Assembly (NCBI GenBank): GCA_964019135.1 | Contig: OZ025249.1 | Location: 4,340,001 to 4,404,000, forward strand | Direction of reading: 5' to 3' | Length of the DNA stretch: 64,000 bases | Source of the DNA: Arenicola marina | Lineage: Eukaryota; Annelida; Polychaeta; Arenicolidae | Shown: piece after piece, positions 9,314-22,621 of the stretch | How positions within the stretch are numbered: position 1 is the stretch's first letter | How the letters are laid out: the number at the start of each line of letters is the position of its first letter | Position numbers and translations under genes: made by a program | The notes under the pieces: generated by a model | Told to the model about the DNA's origin: nothing | What the model saw: the letters and a program-made list of their open reading frames with translations, nothing else | The model's database searches: none

Positions 9314-12300
9314 CTACCCCATCGTCACTCCCCGTCACAGCCACCCGCCCTCCCTGTACTCTCACCACCCCATAGTCACTCCACGTCACAGCCACCCGCC
9401 CTCCCTGTACCCTCACCACCCCATCACCACTCCCCGTCACAGCCACCCCTCCTCCCTGTACCCTCACCACCCCATCACCAGTCCCCGTCACAGCCACCCG
9501 CCCTCCCTGTACCCTCACCACCCCATCACCACTCCCCGTCACAGCCACCCCTCCTCCCTGTACCCTCACCACCCCATCACCACTCCCCGTCACAGCCACC
9601 CGCCCTCCCTGTACCCTCACCACCCCATCACCACTCCCCGTCACAGCCACCACTCCTCCCTGTACCGTCACTACCCCATCACCACTCCCCGTCACAGCCA
9701 CCCCTCCTCCCTGTACCCTCACCACCCCATCACCACTCCCCGTCACAGCCACCACTCCTCTCTGTACCCTCACCACCCCATCACCACTCCCCGTCACAGC
9801 CACCCCTCCTCCCTGTACCCTCACCACCCCATCACCAGTCCCCGTCACAGCCACCCGCCCTCCCTGTACCCTCACCACCCCATCACCACTCCCCGTCACA
9901 GCCACCCCTCCTCCCTGTACCCTCACCACCCCATCACCACTCCCCGTCACAGCCACCCGCCCTCCCTGTACCCTCACCACCCCATCACCACTCCCCGTCA
10001 CAGCCACCACTCCTCCCTGTACCGTCACTACCCCATCACCACTCCCCGTCACAGCCACCCCTCCTCCCTGTACCCTCACCACCCCATCACCACTCCCCGT
10101 CACAGCCACCCCTCCTCCCTGTACCCTCACCACCCCATCACCACTCCCCGTCACAGCCACCACTCCTCTCTGTACCCTCACCACCCCATCACCACTCCCC
10201 GTCACAGCCACCACTCCTCCCTGTACCCTCACCACCCCATCACCACTCCCCGTCACAGCCACCCCTCCTCCCTGTACCCTCACCACCCCATTGTCACTCC
10301 CCGTCACAGCCACCCCTCCTCCCTGTACCCTCACCACCCATCACCACACCCCATCACAGCCACCCCTCCTCCCTGTACCCTCACCACCCCATCACCACTC
10401 CCCGTCACAGCCACCCCTCCTCCCTGTACCCTCACCACCCATCACCACACCCCATCACAGCCACCCCTCCTCCCTGTACCCTCACCACCCCATCACCACT
10501 CCCCGTCACAGCCACCCCTCCTCCCTGTACCCTCACCACCCATCACCACACCCCATCACAGCCACCCCTCCTCCCTGTACCCTCACCACCCATCACCACA
10601 CCCCATCACAGCCACCCCTCCTCCCTGTACCCTCACCACCCCATCACCACTCCCCGTCACAGCCACCCCTCCTCCCTGTACCCTCACCACCCCATCGTCA
10701 CTCCCCGTCACAGCCACCCGCCCTCCCTGTACCCTCACCACCCCATCACCACTCCCCGTCACAGTCACCCCTCCTCCCTGTACCCTCACCACCCCATCAC
10801 CACTCCCTGTCACAGCCACCCGCCCTCCCTGTACCCTCACCACCCCATCACCACTCCCTGTCACAGTCACCCCTCCTCCCTGTACCCTCACCACCCCATC
10901 ACCACTCCCTGTCACAGCCACCTCTCCTCCCTGTACCCTCACCACCCCATCACCACTCCCCGTCACAGCCACCCCCCCTCCCTGTACCCTCACCACCCCA
11001 TCACCACTCCCCGTCACAGCCACCCCTCCTCCCTGTACCCTCACCACCCCATCGTCACTCCCCGTCACAGCCACCCGCCCTCCCTGTACCCTCACCACCC
11101 CATCACCACTCCCTGTCACAGTCACCCCTCCTCCCTGTACCCTCACCACCCCATCACCACTCCCTGTCACAGCCACCCCTCCTCCCTGTACCCTCACCAC
11201 CCCATCACCACTCCCCGTCACAGCCACCCGCCCTCCCTGTACCCTCACCACCCCATCACCACTCCCCGTCACAGCCACCCCTCCTCCCTGTACCCTCACC
11301 ACCCCATCGTCACTCCCCGTCACAGCCACCCGCCCTCCCTGTACCCTCACCACCCCATCACCACTCCCTGTCACAGTCACCCCTCCTCCCTGTACCCTCA
11401 CCACCCCATCACCACTCCCTGTCACAGCCACCCCTCCTCCCTGTACCCTCACCACCCCATCACCACTCCCTGTCACAGCCACCCCTCCTCCCTGTACCCT
11501 CACCACCCCATCACCACTCCCCGTCACAGCCAACCCTCCTCCCTGTACCCTCACCACCCCATCACCACTCCCTGTCACAGCCACCCCTCCTCCCTGTACC
11601 CTCACCACCCCATCGTCACTCTCCGTCACAGCCACCCGCCCTCCCTGTACCCTCACCACCCCATCACCACTCCCCGTCACAGCCAACCCTCCTCCCTGTA
11701 CCCTCACCACCCCATCACCACTCCCCGTCACAGCCACCCCCCCTCTCTGTACCCTCACCACCCCATCACCACACCCCATCACAGCCACCCCTCCTCCCTG
11801 TACCTTCACCATCCCATCACCACTCCCCGTCACAGCCACTCCTCCTCCCTGTACCCTCACCACCCCATCACCACACCCCATCACAGCCAACCCCCCTCCC
11901 TGTACCCTCACCACCCCATCACCACTCCCCGTCACAGCCAACCCTCCTCCCTGTACCCTCACCACCCCATCGTCACTCCCCGTCACAGCCACCCGCCCTC
12001 CCTGTACCCTCACCATCCCATCACCACTCCCCGTCACAGCCAACCCTCCTCCCTGTACCCTCACCACCCCATCACCACTCCCCGTCACAGCCAACCCTCC
12101 TCCCTGTACCCTCACCACCCCATCACCACTCCCCGTCACAGCCACCCGCCCTCCCTGTACCCTCACCACCCCATCACCACTCCCCGTCACAGCCACCCCT
12201 CCTCCCTGTACCCTCACCACCCCATCACCACTCACCGTCACAGCCACCCCTCCTGTCTGTACCCTCACCACCCCATCACCACTCCCTGTCACAGCCACCC

Positions 12301-12339
12301 CTCCTCCCTGTACCCTCACCACCCCATCACCACTCCCCG

Positions 12340-12880
12340 TCACAGCCAACCCTCCTCCCTGTACCCTCACCACCCCATCACCACTCCCCGTCACAGTCAC
12401 CCCTCCTCCCTGTACCCTCACCACCCATCACCACTCCCCGTCACAGCCACCCGCCCTCCCTGTACCCTCACCACCCATCACCACTCCCCGTCACAGCCAC
12501 CCCTCCTCCCTGTACCCTTACCACCCCATCACCACTCCCCGTCACAGACACCCCTCTTCCCTGTACCCTCACCACCCATCACCATTCCCCGTAACAGCCA
12601 CCCCTCCTCCCTGTACCCTCACCACCCCATCACCACTCCCCGTCACAGCCAACCCTCCTCCCTGTACCCTCACCACCCCATCACCACTCCCCGTCACAGT
12701 CACCCCTCCTCCCTGTACCCTCACCACCCATCACCACTCCCCGTCACAGCCACCCGCCCTCCCTGTACCCTCACCACCCATCACCACTCCCCGTCACAGC
12801 CACCCCTCCTCCCTGTACCCTTACCACCCCATCACCACTCCCCGTCACAGTCACCCCTCTTCCCTGTACCCTCACCACCC
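12340..12880. repeat. About 300-bp higher-order duplication inside the 51-bp array
   Basis: The same order of variants appears from about 12350 and again from about 12650: an AACCCTCC unit, then CACAGTCACC, then two 50-bp forms with CGCCCTCC and CTTACCACC. This indicates a block duplication of about six units. Confidence 0.6.
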
Positions 12881-13329
12881 ATCACCATTCCCCGTCACAG
12901 CCACCCCTTCTCCCTCTACCCTCACCACCCCATCACCACACCCCATCACAGCCACCCCTCCTCACTGTACCCTCACCACCCCATCACCACTCCCCGTCAC
13001 AGTCACCCCTCCTACCTGTACCCTCACCACCCCATCAGGACTCCCCGTCACAGCCACCCCTCCTCCCTGTACCCTCACCACCCCATCACCACTCCCCGTC
13101 ACAGCCACCCCTCCTCACTGTACCCTCACCACCCATCACCACTCCCCGTCACAGCCACCCCTCCTCCCTGTACCCTCACCACCCCATCACCATTCCCCGT
13201 AACAGCCACCCCTTCTCCCTCTACCCTCACCACCCCATCACCACACCCCATCACAGCCACCCCTCCTCACTGTACCCTCACCACCCCATCACCACTCCCC
13301 GTCGCAGCCACCCCTCCTCCCTGTACCCT

Positions 13330-15180
13330 CACCACCCCATCACCACTCCCCCCCCCCCGCGTCACAGCCACCCCTCCTCCTTGTACCCTCACCACCACAT
13401 CACCACTCCCCCCCGTCACAGCCACCCCTCCTCCTTGTACCCTCACCACCCCATCACCACACCCCATCACAGCCACCCCTCCTCCCTGTACCATCACCAC
13501 CCCATCACCACTTCCCATCACAGCCAACCCTCCTCACTGTACCCTCACCACCCCATCACCACTCCCCGTCACAGCCACCCCTCCTCCCTGTACCCTCACC
13601 ACCCCATCGTCACTCCCCGTCACAGCCACCCCACCTCCCTGTACCCTCACCACCCCATCACCACTCCCCGTCACCGCCACCCCTCCTCCCTGTACCCTCA
13701 CCACCCCATCACCACTCCCCCCCCGCGTCACAGCCACCCCTCCGTCTTGTACCCTCACCACCACATCACCACTCCCCCCCCCGTCACAGCCACCCCTCCT
13801 CCTTGTACCCTCACCACCCCATCACCATTCCCCGTAACACCCACCCCTCCTCCCTGTACCCTCACCACCCCATCGTCACTCCCCCTCACAGCCACCCCTC
13901 CTCCCTGTACCATCACCACCCCATCACCACTCCCCCCGTCACAGCCACCCCTCCTCCCTGTACCCTCACCACCCCATCACCACCACCTCCCTTCACAGCC
14001 ACCCCTCATTGTACCCTCACCACCCCATCACCAATCTCCGTCACAGCCACCACTCCTCCCTGTACCCTCACCACCCCATCACCACTCCCCCCCCCGTCAC
14101 AGCCACCCCTCCTCCTTGTAGCTTCACCACCCCACCACCACCTTCCCCCCGTCACAGCCACCCCTCCTCCCTGTACCCTTACCTACCCATCACCACTCTC
14201 CGTCACAGCCACCCCTCCTCCCTGTACCTTCACCACCCCATCACCACTCCCCGTCACAGCCACCCCCCCCTGTACCCTCACCACCCCATCACCACTCCCC
14301 GTCACAGCCACCACTCCTCCCTGTTCCCACACAACCCCGTCACCACTCCCCGTCACAGCCACCTCTCCTCCCTGTACCCTCACCACCCCATCACCACTCC
14401 CCCCCCCGTCACAGCCACCCCTCCTCCTTGTAGCTTCACCACCCCACCACTACCTCCCCCCCGTCACAGCCACCCCTCCTCCCTGTACCCTTACCTACCC
14501 ATCACCACTCTCCGTCACAGCCACCCCTCCTCCCTGTACCTTCACCACCCCATCACCATTCCCCGTAACAGCCACCCCTTCTCCCTCTACCCTCACCACC
14601 CCATCACCACACCCCATCACAGCCACCCCTCCTCACTGTACCCTCACCACCCCATCACCACTCCCCGTCACAGCCACCCGCCCTCCCTGTACCCTCACCA
14701 CCCCATCACCACTCCCCCCCCGCGTCACAGCCACCCCTCCTCCTTGTACCCTCACCACCACATCACCACTCCCCCCCGTCACAGCCACCCCTCCTCCTTG
14801 TACCCTCACCACCCCATCACCACACCCCATCACAGCCACCCCTCCTCCCTGTACCATCACCACCCCATCACCACTTCCCATCACAGCCAACCCTCCTCAC
14901 TGTACCCTCACCACCCCATCACCACTCCCCATCACAGCCACCCCTCCTCCCTGTACCCTCACCACCCCATCGTCACTCCCCGTCACAGCCACCCCTCCTC
15001 CCTGTACCCTCACCACCCCATCACCACTCCCCGTCACAGCCACCCCTCCTCCCTGTACCTTCACCACCCCATCACCACTCCCCGTCACCGCCACCCCTCC
15101 TCCCTGTACCCTCACCACCCCATCACCACTCCCCCCCCGCGTCACAGCCACCCCTCCGTCTTGTACCCTCACCACCACAT
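13330..15180. repeat. About 1.36-kb higher-order duplication inside the 51-bp array
   Basis: A distinctive run of units with long C tracts and CTTGTACC variants near 13350-13760 is repeated near 14715-15180. The offset is about 1360 bp and the variant order is the same. Confidence 0.65.
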
Positions 15181-15216
15181 CACCACTCCCCCCCCCGTCA
15201 CAGCCACCCCTCCTCC

Positions 15217-18200
15217 TTGTACCCTCACCACCCCATCACCATTCCCCGTAACAGCCACCCCTCCTCCCTGTACCATCACCACCCCATCACCACTTCCCAT
15301 CACAGCCAACCCTCCTCACTGTACCCTCACCACCCAAGCACAACTTCCCGTCACAGCCACCCCTCCTCCCTGTACCCTCACCACCCCATCGTCACTCCCC
15401 CTCACAGCCACCCCTCCTCCCTGTACCATCACCACCCCATCACCACTCCCCCCGTCACAGCCACCCCTCCTCCTTGTACCCTCACCACCCCATCACCACC
15501 ACCTCCCTTCACAGCCACCCCTCATTGTACCCTCACCACCCCATCACCAATCTCCGTCACAGCCACCACTCCTCCCTGTACCCTCACCACCCCATCACCA
15601 CTCCCCCCCCGTCACAGCCACCCCTCCTCCTTGTAGCTTCACCACCCCACCACCACCTTCCCCCCGTCACAGCCACCCCTCCTCCCTGTACCCTTACCTA
15701 CCCATCACCACTCTCCGTCACAGCCACCCCTCCTCCCTGTACCTTCACCACCCCATCACCACTCCCCGTCACAGCCACCCCCCCCCCCTGTACCCTCACC
15801 ACCCCATCACCACTCCCCGTCACAGCCACCACTCCTCCCTGTACCCACACAACCCCGTCACCACTCCCCGTCACAGCCACCTCTCCTCCCTGTACCCTCA
15901 CCACCCCATCACCACTCCCCCCCCCCGTCACAGCCACCCCTCCTCCTTGTAGCTTCACCACCCCACCACTACCTCCCACCCGTCACAGCCACCCCTCCTC
16001 CCTGTACCCTTACCTACCCATCACCACTCCCAGTCACAGTCACCCCTCCTCCCTGTACCTTCACCACCCCATCACCACTCCCCGTCACAGCCACCCCTCC
16101 TCCCTGTACCCTCACCACCCCATCACCACTCCCCGTCACAGCCACCCCTCCTCCCTGTACCTTCACCACCCCATCACCACTCCCCGTCACAGCCACCCCT
16201 CCTCCCTGTACCCTCACCACCCCATCGTCACTCCCCGTCACAGCCACCCCTCCTCCCTGTACCTTCACCACCCCATCACCACTCCCCGTCACAGCCACCC
16301 CTCCTCCCTGTACCCTCACCACCCCATCACCACTCCCCCCCGCGTCACAGCCACCCCTCCTGCTTGTACCCTCACCACCACATCACCACTCCCCCCCGTC
16401 ACAGCCACCCCTCCTCCTTGTACCCTCACCAGCCCATCACCACACCCCATCACAGCCACCCCTCCTCACTGTACCCTCACCACCCCATCACCACTCCCCG
16501 TCACAGTCACCCCTCCTACCTGTACCCTCACCACCCCATCACCACTCCCCCCCGTCACAGCCACCCCTCCTCCTTGTACCCTCACCACCCCATCACCACC
16601 ACCCCCTTTCACAGCCACCCCTCATTGTACCCTCACCACCCCATCACCAATCTCCGTCACAGCCACCCCTCCTCCCTGTACCCTTACCACCCCATCACCA
16701 CTCTCCGTCACAGCCACCCCTCCTCCCTGTACCCTCACCGCCCCATCACCACTCCCCGTCACAGCCACCCCTCCTCCCTGTACCCTCACCACCCCATCAC
16801 CACTCCCCGTCACAGCCACCCCTCCTCCCTGTACCCTCACCACCCCATCGTCACTCCCCGTCACAGCCACCCCTCCTCCCTGTACCCTCACCACCCCATC
16901 ACCACTCCCCGTCACAGCCACCCCTCCTCCCTGTACCTTCACCACCCCATCACCACTCCCCGTCACCGCCACCCCTCCTCCCTGTACCCTCACCACCCCA
17001 TCACCACTCCCCCCCCGCGTCACAGCCACCCCTCCGTCTTGTACCCTCACCACCACATCACCACTCCCCCCCCCGTCACAGCCACCCCTCCTCCTTGTAC
17101 CCTCACCACCCCATCACCATTCCCCGTAACAGCCACCCCTCCTCCCTGTACCATCACCACCCCATCACCACTTCCCATCACAGCCAACCCTCCTCACTGT
17201 ACCCTCACCACCCAAGCACAACTTCCCGTCACAGCCACCCCTCCTCCCTGTACCCTCACCACCCCATCGTCACTCCCCCTCACAGCCACCCCTCCTCCCT
17301 GTACCATCACCACCCCATCACCACTCCCCCCGTCACAGCCACCCCTCCTCCTTGTACCCTCACCACCCCATCACCACCACCTCCCTTCACAGCCACCCCT
17401 CATTGTACCCTCACCACCCCATCACCAATCTCCGTCACAGCCACCACTCCTCCCTGTACCCTCACCACCCCATCACCACTCCCCCCCCGTCACAGCCACC
17501 CCTCCTCCTTGTAGCTTCACCACCCCACCACCACCTTCCCCCCGTCACAGCCACCCCTCCTCCCTGTACCCTTACCTACCCATCACCACTCTCCGTCACA
17601 GCCACCCCTCCTCCCTGTACCTTCACCACCCCATCACCACTCCCCGTCACAGCCACCCCCCCCCCTGTACCCTCACCACCCCATCACCACTCCCCGTCAC
17701 AGCCACCACTCCTCCCTGTACCCACACAACCCCGTCACCACTCCCCGTCACAGCCACCTCTCCTCCCTGTACCCTCACCACCCCATCACCACTCCCCCCC
17801 CCCGTCACAGCCACCCCTCCTCCTTGTAGCTTCACCACCCCACCACTACCTCCCACCCGTCACAGCCACCCCTCCTCCCTGTACCCTTACCTACCCATCA
17901 CCACTCCCAGTCACAGTCACCCCTCCTCCCTGTACCTTCACCACCCCATCACCACTCCCCGTCACAGCCACCCCTCCTCCCTGTACCCTCACCACCCCAT
18001 CACCACTCCCCGTCACAGCCACCCCTCCTCCCTGTACCTTCACCACCCCATCACCACTCCCCGTCACAGCCACCCCTCCTCCCTGTACCCTCACCACCCC
18101 ATCGTCACTCCCCGTCACAGCCACCCCTCCTCCCTGTACCTTCACCACCCCATCACCACTCCCCGTCACAGCCACCCCTCCTCCCTGTACCCTCACCACC

Positions 18201-18900
18201 CCATCACCACTCCCCCCCGCGTCACAGCCACCCCTCCTGCTTGTACCCTCACCACCACATCACCACTCCCCCCCGTCACAGCCACCCCTCCTCCTTGTAC
18301 CCTCACCACCCCATCACCACACCCCATCACAGCCACCCCTCCTCACTGTACCCTCACCACCCCATCACCACTCCCCGTCACAGTCACCCCTCCTACCTGT
18401 ACCCTCACCACCCCATCACCACTCCCCCCCGTCACAGCCACCCCTCCTCCTTGTACCCTCACCACCCCATCACCACCACCCCCTTTCACAGCCACCCCTC
18501 ATTGTACCCTCACCACCCCATCACCAATCTCCGTCACAGCCACCCCTCCTCCCTGTACCCTTACCACCCCATCACCACTCTCCGTCACAGCCACCCCTCC
18601 TCCCTGTACCCTCACCGCCCCATCACCACTCCCCGTCACAGCCACCCCTCCTCCCTGTACCCTCACCACCCCATCACCACTCCCCGTCACAGCCACCCCC
18701 CCCCCTCTGTACCCTCACCACCCCATCACCACTCCCCGTCACAGCCACCACTCCTCCCTCTACCCTCACCACCACATCACCACTCCCTGTCACAGCCACC
18801 TTTCCTCCCTGTACCCTCACCACCCCATCGTCACTCTCCGTCACAGCCACCCGCCCTCCCTGTACCCTCACCAAACTGGGGTATTCGGAAAACAGAGCTA
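15217..18900. repeat. 1.88-kb higher-order repeat, two tandem copies, in the 51-bp array
   Basis: Diagnostic unit orders repeat at an offset of 1877-1878 bp: 15217 with 17095, 15474 with 17352, 16014 with 17891, and 16364 with 18241. The copies keep the same rare variants, such as the ACCCAAGCACAAC unit, the CTTGTAGCTTC units and the same C-run lengths to within a base. The block duplication therefore looks recent. Confidence 0.85.
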
Positions 18901-18936
18901 CCTTTCACTGCCCTGATACACCGTTCGACAGATCCT
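18874..18936. repeat. Flank-derived cassette inside the array (copy 1)
   Basis: Non-repeat sequence, CTGGGGTATTCGG through GTTCGACAGATCC, interrupts the 51-bp periodicity. It copies 9253-9313 and leads into CCCCATCGTCACTCCCCGTC exactly as at the array's left edge. This shows duplication of the array start together with its flank. Confidence 0.93.
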
Positions 18937-21900
18937 ACCCCATCGTCACTCCCCGTCACAGCCACCCGCCCTCCCTGTACCCTCACCACCCCATCACCAC
19001 TCCCCGTCACAGCCACCACTCCTCCCTGTACCCTCACCACCCCATCACCACTCCCCGTCACAGCCACCACTCCTCCCTGTACCCTCACCACCCCATCACC
19101 ACTCCCCGTCACAGCCACCCCTCCTCCCTGTACCCTCACCACCCCATCGTCACTCCCCGTCACAGCCACCCGCCCTCCCTGTACCCTCACCACCCCATCA
19201 CCACTCCCCGTCACAGCCACCCCTCCTCCCTGTACCCTCACCACCCCATCACCACTCCCCGTCACAGCCACCCCTCCTCCCTGTACCCTCACCACCCCAT
19301 CACCACTCCCCGTCACAGTCACCCCTCCTCCCTGTACCCTCACCACCCCATCACCACTCCCCGTCACAGCCACCCCTCCTCCCTGTACCCTCACCACCCC
19401 ATCACCACTCCCCGTCACAGCCACCCCTCCTCCCTGTACCCTCACCACCCCATCACCACTCCCCGTCACAGCCACCCCTCCTCCCTGTACCCTCACCACC
19501 CCATCACCACTCCCCGTCACAGCCACCCCTCCTCCCTGTACCCTCACCACCCCATCACCACTCCTCGTCACAGCCACCATTCCTCCCTCTACCCTCACCA
19601 CCACATCACCACTCCCCGTCACAGCCACCCCTCCTCCCTGTACCCTCACCACCCCATCGTCACTCTCCGTCACAGCCACCCCTCCTCCCTGTACCCTCAC
19701 CACCCCATCACCACTCCCCGTCACAGCCACCCCTCCTCCCTGTACCCTCACCACCCCAACACCACTCCCCGTCACAGCCACCCCTCCTCCCTGTACCCTC
19801 ACCACCCCATCACCACTCCCCGTCACAGCCACCCCTCCTCCCTGTACCCTCACCACCCCATCACCACTCCTCGTCACAGCCACCCCTCCTCCCTGTACCC
19901 TCACCACCCCATCACCACTCCCCGTCACAGCCACCCCTCCTCCCTGTACCCTCACCACCCCATCACCACTCCTCGTCACAGCCACCATTCCTCCCTCTAC
20001 CTTCACCACCACATCACCACTCCCCGTCACAGCCACCCCTCCTCCCTGTACCCTCACCACCCCATCACCACTCCCCGTCACAGCCACCCCTCCTCCCTGT
20101 ACCCTCACCACCCCATCACCACTCCCCGTCACAGCCACCCCTCCTCCCTGTACCCTCACCACCCCATCACCACTCCTCGTCACAGCCACCACTCCTCCCT
20201 CTACCCTCACCACCACATCACCACACCCCATCACAGCCACCCCTCCTCCCTGTACCCTCACCACCCCATCGTCACTCTCCGTCACAGCCACCCCTCCTCC
20301 CTGTACCCTCACCACCCAATCGTCACTCTCCGTCACAGCCACCCCTCCTCCCTGTACCCTCACCACCACATCACCACTCCCCGTTACAGCCACCCGCCCT
20401 CCCTGTACCCTCACCACCCCATCACCACTCCCCGTCACAGCCACCCCTCCTCCCTGTACCCTCACCACCCCATCACCACTCCCCGTCACAGCCACCACTC
20501 CTCCCTGTACCCTCACCACCCCATCGTCACTCCCCGTCACAGTCACCACTCCTCCCTGTACCCTCACCACCCCATCACCACTCCCCGTCACAGCCACCCC
20601 TCCTCCCTGTACCCTCACCACCCCATCACCACTCCCCGTCACAGCCACCCCTCCTCCCTGTACCCTCACCACCCCATCACCACTCCCCGTCACAGCCACC
20701 ACTCCTCCCTCTACCCTCACCACCACATCACCACTCCCCGTCACAGCCACCCCTCCTCCCTGTACCCTCACCACCCCATCACCACTCCTCGTCACAGCCA
20801 CCACTCCTCCCTCTACCCTCACCACCACTCCTCCCTCTACCCTCACCACCACATCACCACTCCCCGTCACAGCCACCCCTCCTCCCTGTACCATCACCAC
20901 CCCATCACCACTCCCCGTCACGGCCACCCCTCCTCCCTGTACCCTCACCACCCCATCACCACTCCCCGTCACAGCCACCACTCCTCCCTCTACCCTCACC
21001 AGCACATCACCACTCCCCGTCACAGCCACCCCTCCTCCCTGTACCCTCACCACCCCATCACCACTCCTCGTCACAGCCACCACTCCTCCCTCTACCCTCA
21101 CCACCCCATCACCACTCCCCGTCACAGCCACCCCTCCTCCCTGTACCATCACCACCCAATCACCACTTCCCATCACAGCCAACCCTCCTCACTGTACCCT
21201 CACCACCCCATCACCACTCCTCGTCACAGCCACCCCTCCTCCCTGTACCCTCACCACCCCATCACCACTCCCCGTCACAGCCACCCCTCCTCCCTGTACC
21301 CTCACCACCCCATCGTCACTCCCCGTCACAGCCACCCCTCCTCCCTGTACCATCACCACCCCATCAGCACTCCCCCCCGTCACAGCCACCCCTCCTCCTT
21401 GTACCCTCACCACCCCATCACCACCACCCCCTTTCACAGCCACCCCTCATTGTACCCTCACCACCCCATCACCTATCTCCGTCACAGCCACCACTCCTCC
21501 CTGTACCCTCACCACCCCATCACCACTACCCCCCCCCCCCGTCACAGCCACCCCTCCTCCTTGTAGCTTCACCACCCCACCACCACCTCCCCCCCGTCAC
21601 AGCCACCCCTCCTCCCTGTACCCTTACCTACCCATCACCACTCCCCGTCACAGCCACCACTCCTCCCTCTACCCTCACCACCACATCACCACTCCCCGTC
21701 ACAGCCACCCCTCCTCCCTGTATCATCACCACCCAATCACCACTTCCCATCACAGCCAACCCTCCTCCCTGTACCCTCACCACCCCATCGTCACTCCCCG
21801 TCACAGCCACCCCTCCTCCCTGTACCTTCACCACCCCATCACCACTCCCCGTCACAGCCACCCCTCCTCCCTGTACCCTCACCACCCCATCACCACTCCC

Positions 21901-22558
21901 CCCCGCGTCACAGCCACCCCTCTTGCTTGTACCCTCACCACCACATCACCACTCCCCCCCGTCACAGCCACCCCTCCTCCTTGTACCCTCACCACCCCAT
22001 CACCACACCCCATCACAGCCCCCCCTCCTCACTGTACCCTCACCACCCCATCACCACTCCCCGTCACAGTCACCCCTCCTACCTGTACCCTCACCACCCC
22101 ATCACCACTCCCCCCCGTCACAGCCACCCCTCCTCCTTGTACCCTCACCACCCCATCACCACCACCCCCTTTCACAGCCACCCCTCATTGTACCCTCACC
22201 ACCCCATCACCAATCTCCGTCACAGCCACCCCTCCTCCCTGTACCCTTACCACCCCATCACCCCTCTCCGTCACAGCCACCCCTCCTCCCTGTACCCTCA
22301 CCACCCCATCACCACTCCCCGTCACAGCCACCCCTCCTCCCTGTACCCTCACCACCCCATCACCACTCCCCGTCACAGCCACCCCCCCCCTCTGTACCCT
22401 CACCACCCCATCACCACTCCCCGTCACAGCCACCACTCCTCCCTCTACCCTCACCACCACATCACCACTCCCCGTCACAGCCACCTTTCCTCCCTGTACC
22501 CTCACCAACCCATCGTCACTCTCCGTCACAGCCACCCGCCCTCCCTGTACCCTCACCA

Positions 22559-22621
22559 AACTGGGGTATTCGGAAAACAGAGCTACCTTTCACTGCCCTG
22601 ATACACCGTTCGACAGATCCT
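22559..22621. repeat. Flank-derived cassette inside the array (copy 2)
   Basis: Same as the cassette at 18874 and 3685 bp downstream, sharing its GATACACC variant. It was therefore copied from that cassette by the 3.69-kb block duplication and was not independently captured. Confidence 0.93.
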